NCBI RefSeq assembly: GCF_017742995.1
Contig: NZ_CP072425.1
Location: 496,001-560,000 of the forward strand
DNA: 64,000 nucleotides
Reading direction: 5' to 3'
From: Pseudoalteromonas viridis
GTDB lineage: Bacteria; Pseudomonadota; Gammaproteobacteria; Enterobacterales; Alteromonadaceae
In this document: one piece after another, positions 1 to 8,136 of the stretch
Numbering within the stretch: the stretch's first letter is position 1
Layout: each line of letters starts with the position of its first letter
The notes under the pieces: generated by a model
Databases searched by the model: none
What the model was told of the DNA's origin: nothing
What the model saw: the letters and a program-made list of their open reading frames with translations, nothing else
Translations under genes and position numbers: made by a program

Positions 1-2
1 GC

Positions 3-443
3 CCGATCCCCGAGCAGTATCGCCCATTGCTTGGCAATCGAGTCTATGGTTGCGACGACTGCCAACTGGTGTGCCCCTGGAATCGCTATGGTCAGCTTAC
101 CGATGAGCAGGATTTTCACCCCCGCAAACAGCTCAAAGATCAGGAGCTGTTAACCTTATTTCTGTGGGATGAAGAAACCTTTTTAAAACATACCGAAGGC
201 AGCCCCATTAGGCGTATTGGCCACGAGCGATGGCTGCGTAATCTGGCCGTTGGCTTGGGCAATGCGCAGCCCGATACGCAGATCATCGAAGCGCTGGAGT
301 CACGCCTTGCATCTGCATCTGAGCTGGTCAGGGAGCATATTAATTGGGCACTGACGCAGCAGCGTAGCAAACAAGCCCAGCAAGAACGTAAACAGGCGCG
401 GCTGATCCGAATCATCGAAAAAGGCCTGCCACGGGATGCCTGA
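3..443 (+). CDS. queG: epoxyqueuosine reductase QueG, C-terminal part (cut by window start)
   Basis: QueG reduces epoxyqueuosine to queuosine in tRNA, the last step of queuosine synthesis, using cobalamin and two [4Fe-4S] clusters. The open frame runs in from the left edge, so the true start lies outside the window; only about 146 of the usual 350-380 residues are present. The signature YGCDDCQLVCPWN near the left edge is the second ferredoxin-type cluster motif of QueG, and the HEAT-like C-terminal helices follow it (LRNLAVGLGNA). The gene ends at a TGA, convergent with the response regulator gene on the other strand. The family call is secure; nothing can be said of its promoter. Confidence 0.93.
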   Translation, partial: PIPEQYRPLLGNRVYGCDDCQLVCPWNRYGQLTDEQDFHPRKQLKDQELLTLFLWDEETFLKHTEGSPIRRIGHERWLRNLAVGLGNAQPDTQIIEALESRLASASELVREHINWALTQQRSKQAQQERKQARLIRIIEKGLPRDA

Positions 444-467
444 ACTCGCTCTGGCACTCCCCTTGCC

Positions 468-484
468 AGCACCTTGGTGGTGCT
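468..484. terminator. weak hairpin between convergent queG and response regulator genes
   Basis: AGCACC and GGTGCT form a 6-bp stem with a 5-nt loop in the 55-bp gap between two convergent genes. No T-run follows on either strand, so it is only a candidate terminator. Confidence 0.3.
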
Positions 485-498
485 AACACAGCATTATA

Positions 499-1638
499 TC
501 AGGATGGCTTTTCCGCGCAGCTCAACAACGACAGGTCACTTTCAATTTCACTAAAGGCCTCACGAACCTGCATGATTGCCTCTTCCCGGGCAATAGAACT
601 TTGGATCGCTTCATCTATGTGCTGATAAATAAACACTTCCTGATCTTCATCCAATCCCATGGTGGGGATCCGCTGCTCAAACACCTCCTGAAGATTGCGA
701 AAAATCGACTCATTCTGGCTGCGGTTATTATTCAGCAGCGACAGTAATCCGGTGAACTTACTGTGGATCATGGTAATGGCTTCATTCAGTTCTGCCTGCT
801 GGCAGACAAGTTGTTTGCGCGTCAGGATCGCCAATAATTGTTGCTCGGTCACACTGGCAATAAAACAGATATGATCTCTGAGCCGGCCATGCTTGTCGGC
901 ATCCTCTGAGGGCATATTCAAAATCAGCACACTGACCAGGTTGTAATTGACCAAAATGCGACTGGTAAACTCATGCAAGCGGCCTTTGGCGCGCAAAATT
1001 TCAAATAGTTCCAGTACAATGGGAGAGCACAATCCAGCAGTGGCAAAGTGGTGACGCTGCTCGTCCACCCGAAACTCAATATTGCAACTTAACCCTAAGT
1101 TATTGAGGCACTGGATCAAGGCCTTGGCCAGCGCCTGAATGTCATCAATCACACCTATCTGCTCGATGTAATTAACGATAAAACCCATTTCACTGCTGGT
1201 CGCCATGGCATTAAACGCCGTGGAGGTTGCATCTTCTACCTGCTGCTCCAAAATATCACGCTCCAGCAACATTTGCCCTAAGTTGAGCAGTTTCGATTTC
1301 AGTTCATTGTGACCGAAGGGTTTAACGATATAATCCTCGGCGCCCACCGCATAACCTTCCATGCGCTCTTCAACTGAGCCCCGCGCCGACACAAACATCA
1401 CTATGATGTCCTGAGTCGCCAGGTTTGACTTAATTTTTTTACACACCTCATAGCCATTCATTTTTGGCATGCTGACATCCAGCAACACAACCTGAGGTGC
1501 AAACTCCTCAATGACATCCAGGCATTGTTGCCCACTGGTCACTGTCAACAGGTCAAAGTCCAGGTCTTCGAGGATCTCTTCAATGATCTCGAGGTTGAAA
1601 GGTTCATCATCCACTGCCAGGATTCGCTGCAATGCCAT
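499..1638 (-). CDS. response regulator with N-terminal receiver and uncharacterised C-terminal region
   Basis: About 379 residues. Residues 1-125 are a receiver domain with the acidic pair DDE at 10-12, phosphoacceptor Asp54 (VVLLDVSMPKMNG) and the conserved Lys in VKPF. The remaining 250 residues are mostly helical and match no output domain I recognise: no HTH, GGDEF, EAL or HD-GYP motif is visible. I chose the ATG at 1638, which has AAGGAA about 10 bases upstream and starts directly on the receiver fold; an in-frame upstream ATG would add 12 residues with no ribosome site. The gene lies 111 bp downstream of the sensor kinase on the same strand, so the two probably form a phosphorelay pair. 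Receiver confident, output unknown. Confidence 0.82.
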   Translation of the reverse strand: MALQRILAVDDEPFNLEIIEEILEDLDFDLLTVTSGQQCLDVIEEFAPQVVLLDVSMPKMNGYEVCKKIKSNLATQDIIVMFVSARGSVEERMEGYAVGAEDYIVKPFGHNELKSKLLNLGQMLLERDILEQQVEDATSTAFNAMATSSEMGFIVNYIEQIGVIDDIQALAKALIQCLNNLGLSCNIEFRVDEQRHHFATAGLCSPIVLELFEILRAKGRLHEFTSRILVNYNLVSVLILNMPSEDADKHGRLRDHICFIASVTEQQLLAILTRKQLVCQQAELNEAITMIHSKFTGLLSLLNNNRSQNESIFRNLQEVFEQRIPTMGLDEDQEVFIYQHIDEAIQSSIAREEAIMQVREAFSEIESDLSLLSCAEKPS

Positions 1639-1749
1639 AACACAGTTCCTTTTCCGTTGCCAAAGCGTCGTCATCTGCCTGCCTGCAATATCGCTGTGAG
1701 GCCTGCAATGACACCTTCTTTTAGTTATAGACAGAGATCCACAATGGCG

Positions 1750-3705
1750 CTAGTGCTCGGCCTGAATTGGCAATTCAATGTGAATGCAGGCGCCCTGATC
1801 CGGATTATTTTCAGCATAAATACAGCCTTTGTGCAGCAACACAAACTCCTTGCAAATAGCCAGACCCAGTCCGGTGCCACCGGCACCACTGTTGGTTTTG
1901 CTGCTCTGGGCAAACTTATCAAATATGTGCTCCAGCTCATCCTCTGGTATGCCAACCCCTTTGTCGCACACCAGGATATGCACATACCCGGCTTTGGGTG
2001 TCACCGTCACGGTCACTTCACTGTGTTCGGGACTGAATTTCAGAGCGTTGCCCAGTAAGTTTCTGATCACCTGAGTAAGCTGTTCGGCATCGCAGAACAA
2101 CATGATGGTGTTGTCCTGCGCTTCCAGTTCAATGTGGATATGACGCGCCATCGCCAGGCCCGACACATCTTCTTTGGCGGTATGAATTAGGGCTAGCAAG
2201 TTGTGCTCTGAAGGATTAAACGGAAAGCGACCGGCATCCAGCTTAGATAAGTCGAGCAGGTTGTTGAGCAGCAACAGTAATCGCTCGCCGCTGGTTTCAA
2301 TGCGCGACAGGTACTTCTCAAGCTTGTTCACCGGGATCTCGCCGCACGCCAGCTTGTCTAAACCAAAACGGGCAAAGCTGAGTATGGAATGCATCGGAGT
2401 TCTGAGTTCATGGGACATATTGGCCAGGAACTCGGATTTACTGATGTTGGCAGCCTCGGCGGCTTCTTTGGCCGACTGAAGCTGCGCCGTACGCGCCTGT
2501 ACTTCGACTTCCAATACTTCTTTGGCTTCTTCCAGCAACTGTTGTTTGCGCTTCAGCTGAGCCACATTTTTAAAAATGGCAGCCAGCGCAATTTCTCCGT
2601 GATGATCAATTTCAATAAAAGTGCCCATCAGGGGAATGCTAGGCCCATCCTCCTGCGGCAGCACCAGTTCACAGTTAAAGTGGCGCAGGATCCCGCCATT
2701 ATGAATCGCTTCTTTGAGTGCCGCGACCGATGAGGGCTCAAACAAATCAAATATAGAATGCTGCTGTAACTGATCATTGGGCAGGCGCAGCAAGGTTGTA
2801 CAGCCATCGTTGGCTTCAATCACATAGCCATCCAGATTAAACAGCATGATGGGATCCGGAGTATGCTTGTAAATGACGCGCAGCAAGCTGTCTCTTTCTA
2901 TCAGTGCATCCACGGTATCCTGTAATCGTTCAACCAGTTCCTGATTATTGCGGCGCAGTAGTTCACTTTGCCACAATTTATGTAATGATTGCAGCAGTGC
3001 CCCTTCGTCTATGGGCTTGGTCAACACATCTTCTACGCCCTGGCGGATCGCTTCCATCATATCGACCTGATCTTGTCGTGATGTCATTAATAAACAGCGT
3101 GCGTCACGATGGATCTGGCGGACCTTTTTAAACACATCCAGCCCACTGCCCTGCTCCAGATTAAAATCACAGATCAGCAAGTCAACTTCATGGCTACTAG
3201 CTTGCTGCATCGCCTCTGAAAGACACCGCGCGGTCACCACGGTAAGTTGTGCCCCTCGCAAACTAGCCGTCAGCCTTTCGAGTCGTTCTTCGCGATGATC
3301 CACCAGGAGAATTTTTGGCAGTTCCAGGTGGCCATGATCGCCGGTTTCTAGCACCCGCTCCAGTAATCCGGTAATTTCTTTATTGCCAAAAAAGGGGTAG
3401 ATCACAATCGCATTGCACAACATTCGATTCAGACGGCTGAACGCATCAACATGCTCTGAGTTCTCTGGTTTCGGGGCAAGTAAAATCAGGCGGTCGTGAT
3501 CTTTAAGCGCAGACAAGGCATCAAAGGCGCTGTCGGGCAGGCCATGGGCAATGGCAACCACATGGTAACTAGCAAAGTCTTTGACCTTGTGCAGCATCTG
3601 AAAGTGTAAATGTACCACCTCACAACCGAGCAGCTCAAACAGGACTTTCAGTCGCATGGCCAGCACACTGCTGCTATCTATTATCAGTACCTTGTTGTTT
3701 TCCAT
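1750..3705 (-). CDS. hybrid sensor histidine kinase: degenerate REC, REC, PAS, HisKA, HATPase
   Basis: 651 residues with no obvious transmembrane segment, so probably cytoplasmic. Residues 1-125 look like a receiver fold that lacks the phosphoacceptor Asp (the strand reads VVAIAHGLPD). Residues about 130-250 are an intact receiver (LLICDFNLEQGSG, then VLTKPIDEG). A PAS domain follows (about 275-390), then a coiled segment, the HisKA box SHELRTPMHSI and a HATPase domain with NLLGNALKFS, DKGVGIP and GTGLGLAICK. Placing receivers before the kinase core is typical of response-regulator-linked soluble kinases that take input from other kinases. The adjacent receiver protein is its likely partner. 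The signal is unknown. Confidence 0.88.
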   Translation of the reverse strand: MENNKVLIIDSSSVLAMRLKVLFELLGCEVVHLHFQMLHKVKDFASYHVVAIAHGLPDSAFDALSALKDHDRLILLAPKPENSEHVDAFSRLNRMLCNAIVIYPFFGNKEITGLLERVLETGDHGHLELPKILLVDHREERLERLTASLRGAQLTVVTARCLSEAMQQASSHEVDLLICDFNLEQGSGLDVFKKVRQIHRDARCLLMTSRQDQVDMMEAIRQGVEDVLTKPIDEGALLQSLHKLWQSELLRRNNQELVERLQDTVDALIERDSLLRVIYKHTPDPIMLFNLDGYVIEANDGCTTLLRLPNDQLQQHSIFDLFEPSSVAALKEAIHNGGILRHFNCELVLPQEDGPSIPLMGTFIEIDHHGEIALAAIFKNVAQLKRKQQLLEEAKEVLEVEVQARTAQLQSAKEAAEAANISKSEFLANMSHELRTPMHSILSFARFGLDKLACGEIPVNKLEKYLSRIETSGERLLLLLNNLLDLSKLDAGRFPFNPSEHNLLALIHTAKEDVSGLAMARHIHIELEAQDNTIMLFCDAEQLTQVIRNLLGNALKFSPEHSEVTVTVTPKAGYVHILVCDKGVGIPEDELEHIFDKFAQSSKTNSGAGGTGLGLAICKEFVLLHKGCIYAENNPDQGACIHIELPIQAEH

Positions 3706-3720
3706 AACGAAACCCTATTT

Positions 3721-3738
3721 TGGTAAGGCGGCTTACCA
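3721..3738. promoter_or_regulatory. 7-bp inverted repeat upstream of the sensor kinase gene
   Basis: TGGTAAG and CTTACCA flank a 4-nt spacer, 15 bp upstream of the kinase start codon and inside the divergent region shared with the glutathione peroxidase gene. It could be an operator or a leader hairpin. The symmetry is visible; the function is inferred. Confidence 0.3.
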
Positions 3739-3900
3739 TAGTTGTTTAGCTGACAGATAGCATTCAGTTTAGTCAATAATCGCCACTTGCATACCTGGCC
3801 TGGTTGAATCGGCCTGTGCAGCGGTTACACTGTGAACTTAGCCAGTGCGTTTCACGTATAGTCAGGCATTGCATTTAAAATTTGTTTCAGGGAGCCCCTT

Positions 3901-4467
3901 ATGATTAAACCACTTTTGATATCCATGGCACTGCTTGCCAGCGGCAGCGTGCAGGCCAGCGAGACGCCGGACTTTGCCAAAAGTACCGCCTGTGATGACT
4001 TCACAGGCTATGAGTTCAGAAAACTGAGATCAAAAGAGACTGTGGATCTGTGCGCCTTCAAGGGTAAGCCTTTACTGGTGGTCAACACAGCCAGTAACTG
4101 TGGTTTTACCGGTCAGTTTGACGGCCTGGAGAAACTCCATAAAGCCTATGCTGACAAAGGACTGGTTGTACTCGGGTTCCCGTCAGACGATTTCTTTCAG
4201 GAAGAGAATGACGAGAAAGACACCGCCGAGGTGTGTTTTATTAACTATGGCGTGACCTTTACCATGATGGCAACCGGCGCGGTGCGCGGCAGCGATGCCA
4301 ACCCGGTGTTTCAGCACCTGGGCGAACAAAGCGGGGCCCCAATGTGGAACTTTTATAAGTACCTGATCTCGGCCGACCGTAAGACAATCCAACAGTTCAA
4401 CAGCCGCACTAAGCCGATGTCGGAACCTATGATTGCCGCCATCGAAAAAGAACTTGATCTTAAATAA
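3901..4467 (+). CDS. exported glutathione peroxidase family protein
   Basis: 188 residues. The N-terminus (MIKPLLISMALLASGSVQAS) is a signal peptide, so the enzyme probably acts in the periplasm. The peroxidatic motif NTASNCGFTGQ carries the catalytic Cys in the NxASxCGxT context, and WNFYKYLI supplies the conserved C-terminal Trp-Asn. These enzymes reduce hydrogen peroxide and lipid peroxides, in bacteria usually with thioredoxin as the electron donor. The sequence GFPSDDFFQEE replaces the common FPCNQFGxQEP block, so the resolving Cys normally found there is missing; the extra Cys in EVCFINYGV may matter instead. A ribosome site (CAGGGAG) precedes the ATG. The gene is divergent from the sensor kinase. 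Confidence 0.88.
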   Translation: MIKPLLISMALLASGSVQASETPDFAKSTACDDFTGYEFRKLRSKETVDLCAFKGKPLLVVNTASNCGFTGQFDGLEKLHKAYADKGLVVLGFPSDDFFQEENDEKDTAEVCFINYGVTFTMMATGAVRGSDANPVFQHLGEQSGAPMWNFYKYLISADRKTIQQFNSRTKPMSEPMIAAIEKELDLK

Positions 4468-4532
4468 TGCGCTTTAAATCTAAGTATATTAGAATAATGT
4501 ATGAGCAATAATTAACCACCCATGGAGAGATA

Positions 4533-4814
4533 ATGACACTAGCCAGCGCAAGACACATATTAGTCGATAACGAAGCCCAATGCCTTGAACTTAAGCAACG
4601 TATTGCTGCCGGTGAAGACTTTGCCGACATCGCCAAACAATATTCCAGCTGCCCGTCAGGTCAGGACGGTGGCGATCTGGGCGAATTTGGTCCCGGAATG
4701 ATGGTGCCTGAATTCGATAAGGTGGTTTTTTCGGCGCCGCTTAACGAAGTACAAGGGCCAGTTCAAACCCAGTTTGGTTATCACCTGCTTGAAGTGACTA
4801 GTCGGGTCGATTAA
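4533..4814 (+). CDS. ppiC: parvulin-type peptidyl-prolyl cis-trans isomerase
   Basis: 93 residues, a single parvulin domain without a signal peptide, like E. coli PpiC. Visible family marks are SARHILV at the start, the GEDFADIAKQYSSCPSG segment, GGDLGEFGPGMMVPEFD and the closing QTQFGYHLLEV. It catalyses prolyl bond isomerisation during folding of cytoplasmic proteins. A good ribosome site (GGAGAG) lies before the ATG. It lies 65 bp after the peroxidase gene on the same strand and could be co-transcribed with it. Confidence 0.93.
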   Translation: MTLASARHILVDNEAQCLELKQRIAAGEDFADIAKQYSSCPSGQDGGDLGEFGPGMMVPEFDKVVFSAPLNEVQGPVQTQFGYHLLEVTSRVD

Positions 4815-4954
4815 ACCACCCACACCCATCTGCTGCTAGCAGCTTGCTGCTGCTGGTAGCGCTGCTCAATATTCTGAAACCTGTCCTGCCCTGTTTTTAC
4901 CCACCTGAAAGTAGTGCTATAGTCATTACGCATCTAACCACAACTAAGGATTGA

Positions 4955-5536
4955 GTGATGATCTTATACGGCTCGGACACTTCTCCGTACGTCAGGCGCA
5001 TCCGCATTTACTGCCTTCGCCATGACATTACCCTGGACTATCGCAAGCTGGATATCTTCAGTGAACAAGGCAGAGCGATTCTGAACCAGCACAACCCGGC
5101 GCAAAAACTGCCGTTTCTGCTGGCCGACGATCAGGCAATACTGGACTCCAATGTCATTGCCCGCTATCTGCAACACAAATTTTCTTTACCTCACCTCAAC
5201 TGGGCACAGGAAAACCTGCTCACTATCATCAATGCCTGCAACGATTCACTGGTTGAGTTATTACTGTGCCAGCGTTCACAGTTTGATACGGATGACGATA
5301 AGCTGTTTTTTAATCTGCAACGAGGGCGGATAGCCGAAACCCTGCGCGTATTAGATCAAAGCTGTCATGAAAATGTATTTTTAAACTGCGAGTATATTCA
5401 GATCAGTTTATACTGCCTGCTGGATTGGATCCGCTTCAGAAGCCTGTTCGACCTAACACCGTACACCGCGCTGGAGCAGTTTTATGACCAATGGCAGTCT
5501 CTTGACGAGGCACGTCTTACAGATCCCAGAGCATAA
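4955..5536 (+). CDS. glutathione S-transferase family protein
   Basis: 193 residues. The N-terminal 75 residues are a thioredoxin-like GST_N domain: SDTSPYVRRIRIYC at the substrate-binding loop, NPAQKLPFL with the cis-proline, and DSNVIARYL for glutathione gamma-glutamyl binding. The remainder is a short, divergent all-helical GST_C domain. The usual catalytic Cys, Ser or Tyr at the loop is represented by the Ser/Pro region SPYVRR. AAGGA precedes the ATG. Substrate unknown. The last base of its TAA stop is also the first base of the MITE-like element that follows. Confidence 0.82.
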   Translation: MMILYGSDTSPYVRRIRIYCLRHDITLDYRKLDIFSEQGRAILNQHNPAQKLPFLLADDQAILDSNVIARYLQHKFSLPHLNWAQENLLTIINACNDSLVELLLCQRSQFDTDDDKLFFNLQRGRIAETLRVLDQSCHENVFLNCEYIQISLYCLLDWIRFRSLFDLTPYTALEQFYDQWQSLDEARLTDPRA

Positions 5537-5696
5537 TACCAATTTGCTTAATTAAGTGTTCTATCTTGAGGCGAGAAAATGGGTCGATAACAAGGCAAAA
5601 ATTTTGATGTTTAGTCGCTCTAAATGAGAAATTTTTAACGCTGTTAGCGTCGTATTTACTCCTTCAAATTGAACAGGTATTGAGTGAAATTGGTAT
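5536..5696. mobile_element. 161-bp MITE-like element with 10-bp terminal inverted repeats
   Basis: ATACCAATTT at 5536-5545 is repeated exactly as AAATTGGTAT at 5687-5696. The 141 bp between codes for nothing evident and is AT-rich. The layout (short, non-coding, perfect terminal repeats, intergenic) fits a miniature inverted-repeat element. I saw no second copy in this window and no clear target duplication. From memory, similar ends occur widely in Pseudoalteromonas and Shewanella intergenic DNA, which I could not check. Confidence 0.6.
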
Positions 5697-5723
5697 CAGC
5701 TCTGATAACTATGGAAATACACC

Positions 5724-6074
5724 ATGAGTGACATCGAATTAGAATCGGAAGTAGTCAATTTTGTCGTAACCGCAAAAGAGCAGGAGCAGGTTTGGGCGCT
5801 GGGCTCAGACGATGGCGGCCTGGTTGTGGTTGACTCAAATCAGTTTGAAGAGTCAGACGTATTGCTACTTTGGGATAACGAAGACAACGCGAAGGCACAG
5901 TGCCGCGACGAGTGGGCAGATTTCAAGCCGATCGCCATCTCTTTGAATGAGCTGCTCGACGAGTGGATTGAAGACTTGCGCGACGACAACGCATTACTGG
6001 GCCTGAACTGGAATGATGAAAACGTCTGTACCGAGATTGAACCTGTCGGTCTGGCTCGCGCCCTGTCAGAATAA
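5724..6074 (+). CDS. DUF2750 family protein
   Basis: 116 residues, strongly acidic, with no signal peptide or membrane segment, so cytoplasmic. The arrangement VVTAKEQEQVWAL, LLLWDNEDNAKAQC, WADFKPIAISLNELLDEWI and the closing LLGLNWN is the pattern of DUF2750 proteins, whose function is unknown. Start at the ATG after the MITE-like element; no strong ribosome site is visible (TGGAAA about 13 bases upstream). It converges on the VOC gene with a 4-bp gap. Confidence 0.8.
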   Translation: MSDIELESEVVNFVVTAKEQEQVWALGSDDGGLVVVDSNQFEESDVLLLWDNEDNAKAQCRDEWADFKPIAISLNELLDEWIEDLRDDNALLGLNWNDENVCTEIEPVGLARALSE

Positions 6075-6078
6075 GCAT

Positions 6079-6462
6079 TTATTCCACGCTTATCAGCGCC
6101 ACTAAGGTGCCTTCTATAGAGCGCACATATGCCTGTGTGTGCTCGCCTTTTTGTGCAGGAGGCGATAAAGGCTCGGCACCGGCTGCCACGGCCTTGTCGT
6201 AGCTCTTTGCTACGTTTTCACACCCTAATGTCAGTTCAAACCCCAGCGCCGGCTGCTTAGGCTGACTGCGGATATAGCTTTGCTTAAACTGCGCCTGCGC
6301 CACCGGATGCGTGGCAAAAGCGAGTAACACCTGTCCGGTATCCAGCTCCCCATAGTCTCCGTCCTCGCTAAGCCCACAGGCACTGAGCCCGAAGGCCTGA
6401 TAATAAAAGTCCAGTACCTCTTCGACACTGTCGACATAGATCACGGTTTTCAGAAACTGCAT
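6079..6462 (-). CDS. VOC (glyoxalase/bleomycin resistance) family protein
   Basis: 127 residues making one vicinal-oxygen-chelate domain: FLKTVIYVDSVEEVLDFYYQAFG at the start, GELDTGQVLLAFATH in the middle, LGFELTLGCENVAKSYDKAVAAGAE and a final strand GTLVALISVE. VOC domains bind a metal and act on varied small molecules or sequester drugs; the substrate cannot be told here. Only some of the usual metal ligands are evident, so enzymatic activity is uncertain. It is convergent with the DUF2750 gene and lies beyond the terminator of der. Confidence 0.8.
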   Translation of the reverse strand: MQFLKTVIYVDSVEEVLDFYYQAFGLSACGLSEDGDYGELDTGQVLLAFATHPVAQAQFKQSYIRSQPKQPALGFELTLGCENVAKSYDKAVAAGAEPLSPPAQKGEHTQAYVRSIEGTLVALISVE

Positions 6463-6559
6463 GGCTAATTTTCAGGCTAAATAAATATAAATAAAGCATA
6501 TTTTTCGTTCAGCGTAAACCGATTTAGGCTCAGGATGAAAATTAGCTGGGCAATAAAAA

Positions 6560-6576
6560 GGGCGCCACCGGCGCCC
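6560..6576 (-). terminator. rho-independent terminator after der
   Basis: GGGCGCC and GGCGCCC form a 7-bp GC stem with a 3-nt loop, followed on the minus strand by TTTTTATTG. It lies 14 bp beyond the der stop codon. Confidence 0.85.
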
Positions 6577-6589
6577 CTTAATCAAGTCA

Positions 6590-8062
6590 TTACGACTTAT
6601 TTTTTTGCTCTTTGGTAAATGCCCGTAACTTTCGCTTCTGCGACAGGGTCATTTTATTGGTACGACCGGCGTATGGGTTATCCCCTTCGCGGAATTCGAT
6701 CTTAATCGGCGTCCCCATGATATTCAGCGCTTTGCGATAATAGTTCATCAGGTAGCGCTTGTAGCTGTCAGGCAAGTCATGCACCTGGTTACCATGGATC
6801 ACGATACGCGGTGGATTGTATCCGCCAGCATGCGCATATTTGAGTTTAACCCGGCGACCACGTACCAGCGGAGGCTGGTGATCGGCCTGCGCCATGTCCA
6901 TGATCCGTCTGAGCATAGCGGTGCTTACCCGCTTGGTTGCCGACTCATAGGCTTCTTCAACCGACTCAAACAAGTGACCCACGCCCGTACCATGCAGTGC
7001 CGAAATAAAGTGTAGGCGCGCAAAGTCGATAAAGCCCAGGCGACGATCCAGTTCAGACTTGATGCGCTCTTTGACGTAGTCATCCAGACCATCCCACTTA
7101 TTTACGGCGATCACTAAAGAGCGACCCGCATTTAGTGCAAAGCCAAGCAGACTGAGATCCTGATCTGAGATACCGTCACGGGCATCGATCACTAACAGGA
7201 TCACGTTGGCATCTTCAATGGCCTGAAGGGTTTTAATAACGGAGAATTTTTCGACCACATCGCTGACTTTCTTACGCTTACGCACACCCGCGGTATCGAT
7301 CAACACATAGTCACGCTCATTGCGCGTCATCGGAATATAGATTGAGTCACGCGTCGTGCCCGGCATATCGTACACAATCACCCGCTCTTCACCCAGGATG
7401 CGGTTAGTCAGCGTTGACTTACCCACGTTAGGGCGGCCTATGATGGCCAGCTTAATAGGCTTGTCTTCAAACCCGGTTTTACCCTCTTCCGGGGCTTCTT
7501 CCCCTTCCAGGTAAAGTTCGGTGAGCAGTTCATCGTCCTGCTCAATGTCGTCTTCTTCCAATGCCAGCTCGGCGATCACCGGGCCCAGTGTGGCTTCAAG
7601 TAGCTGGGTGACACCGCGACCGTGAGCCGCTGCGATATGATAGACCTCGCCCAATGCTAACTGGTAAAACTCGGCACAGTTCGAGTCCGCGTCAATGCCA
7701 TCGGTTTTGTTGGCAACGACAAAGCTTTTCTTTTGTTGCTTACGTAAATGCTGAGCGATGGCCTGATCGGCCGCCGTCATGCCTGCGCGTGCATCAACCA
7801 AAAACAAGACGACGTCGGCTTCTTCAATGGCCAGCAATGATTGCTCGGCCATTTCCGTTTCGATGCCTTCTTCACTGCCATCAATACCGCCGGTATCGAC
7901 CACGATAAACTCATAGCCATCGTAATTCGCCTGGCCATATTTACGGTCACGTGTAAGGCCTGGAAAGTCCGCCACCAACGCATCACGCGTGCGAGTCAGA
8001 CGGTTAAATAAAGTGGATTTACCCACATTGGGTCGCCCGACGAGAGCGATCACAGGAAGCAT
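6590..8062 (-). CDS. der: ribosome-associated GTPase Der (EngA)
   Basis: 490 residues. Two tandem Era-type GTPase domains, each with GRPNVGKST (near residues 8-16 and about 210-218), a switch/DxxG (VDTGG, IDTAG) and NKxD (ANKTDG, VNKWDG), then a KH-like C-terminal domain beginning near [14 protein letters not shown] sequence ([16 protein letters not shown]). Der is essential for 50S ribosome assembly. The acidic linker between the G domains is typical of gammaproteobacteria. It is the last gene of the bamB-side cluster; a terminator separates it from bamB, so it may have its own promoter or rely on read-through. Confidence 0.97.
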   Translation of the reverse strand: MLPVIALVGRPNVGKSTLFNRLTRTRDALVADFPGLTRDRKYGQANYDGYEFIVVDTGGIDGSEEGIETEMAEQSLLAIEEADVVLFLVDARAGMTAADQAIAQHLRKQQKKSFVVANKTDGIDADSNCAEFYQLALGEVYHIAAAHGRGVTQLLEATLGPVIAELALEEDDIEQDDELLTELYLEGEEAPEEGKTGFEDKPIKLAIIGRPNVGKSTLTNRILGEERVIVYDMPGTTRDSIYIPMTRNERDYVLIDTAGVRKRKKVSDVVEKFSVIKTLQAIEDANVILLVIDARDGISDQDLSLLGFALNAGRSLVIAVNKWDGLDDYVKERIKSELDRRLGFIDFARLHFISALHGTGVGHLFESVEEAYESATKRVSTAMLRRIMDMAQADHQPPLVRGRRVKLKYAHAGGYNPPRIVIHGNQVHDLPDSYKRYLMNYYRKALNIMGTPIKIEFREGDNPYAGRTNKMTLSQKRKLRAFTKEQKNKS

Positions 8063-8087
8063 AGACTACCTCTTTTAAAAACAACAA

Positions 8088-8110
8088 AAGGCTTCGCACC
8101 GCGAAGCCTT
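8088..8110 (-). terminator. 10-bp hairpin terminator between bamB and der
   Basis: AAGGCTTCGC pairs perfectly with GCGAAGCCTT around a 3-nt loop; on the minus strand the stem runs into TTTTGTTGTTTTT. It ends the bamB transcript or attenuates entry into der. Confidence 0.85.
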
Positions 8111-8136
8111 ACTTCAATTCATTCAGCGTATGGCGG

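Noticed and set aside
4830..4870. CTG/CAG-rich hairpin after ppiC as a terminator
   Set aside because: The sequence is a short run of CTGCTG/CAGC words that can pair in several ways, with no T-run; not convincing.
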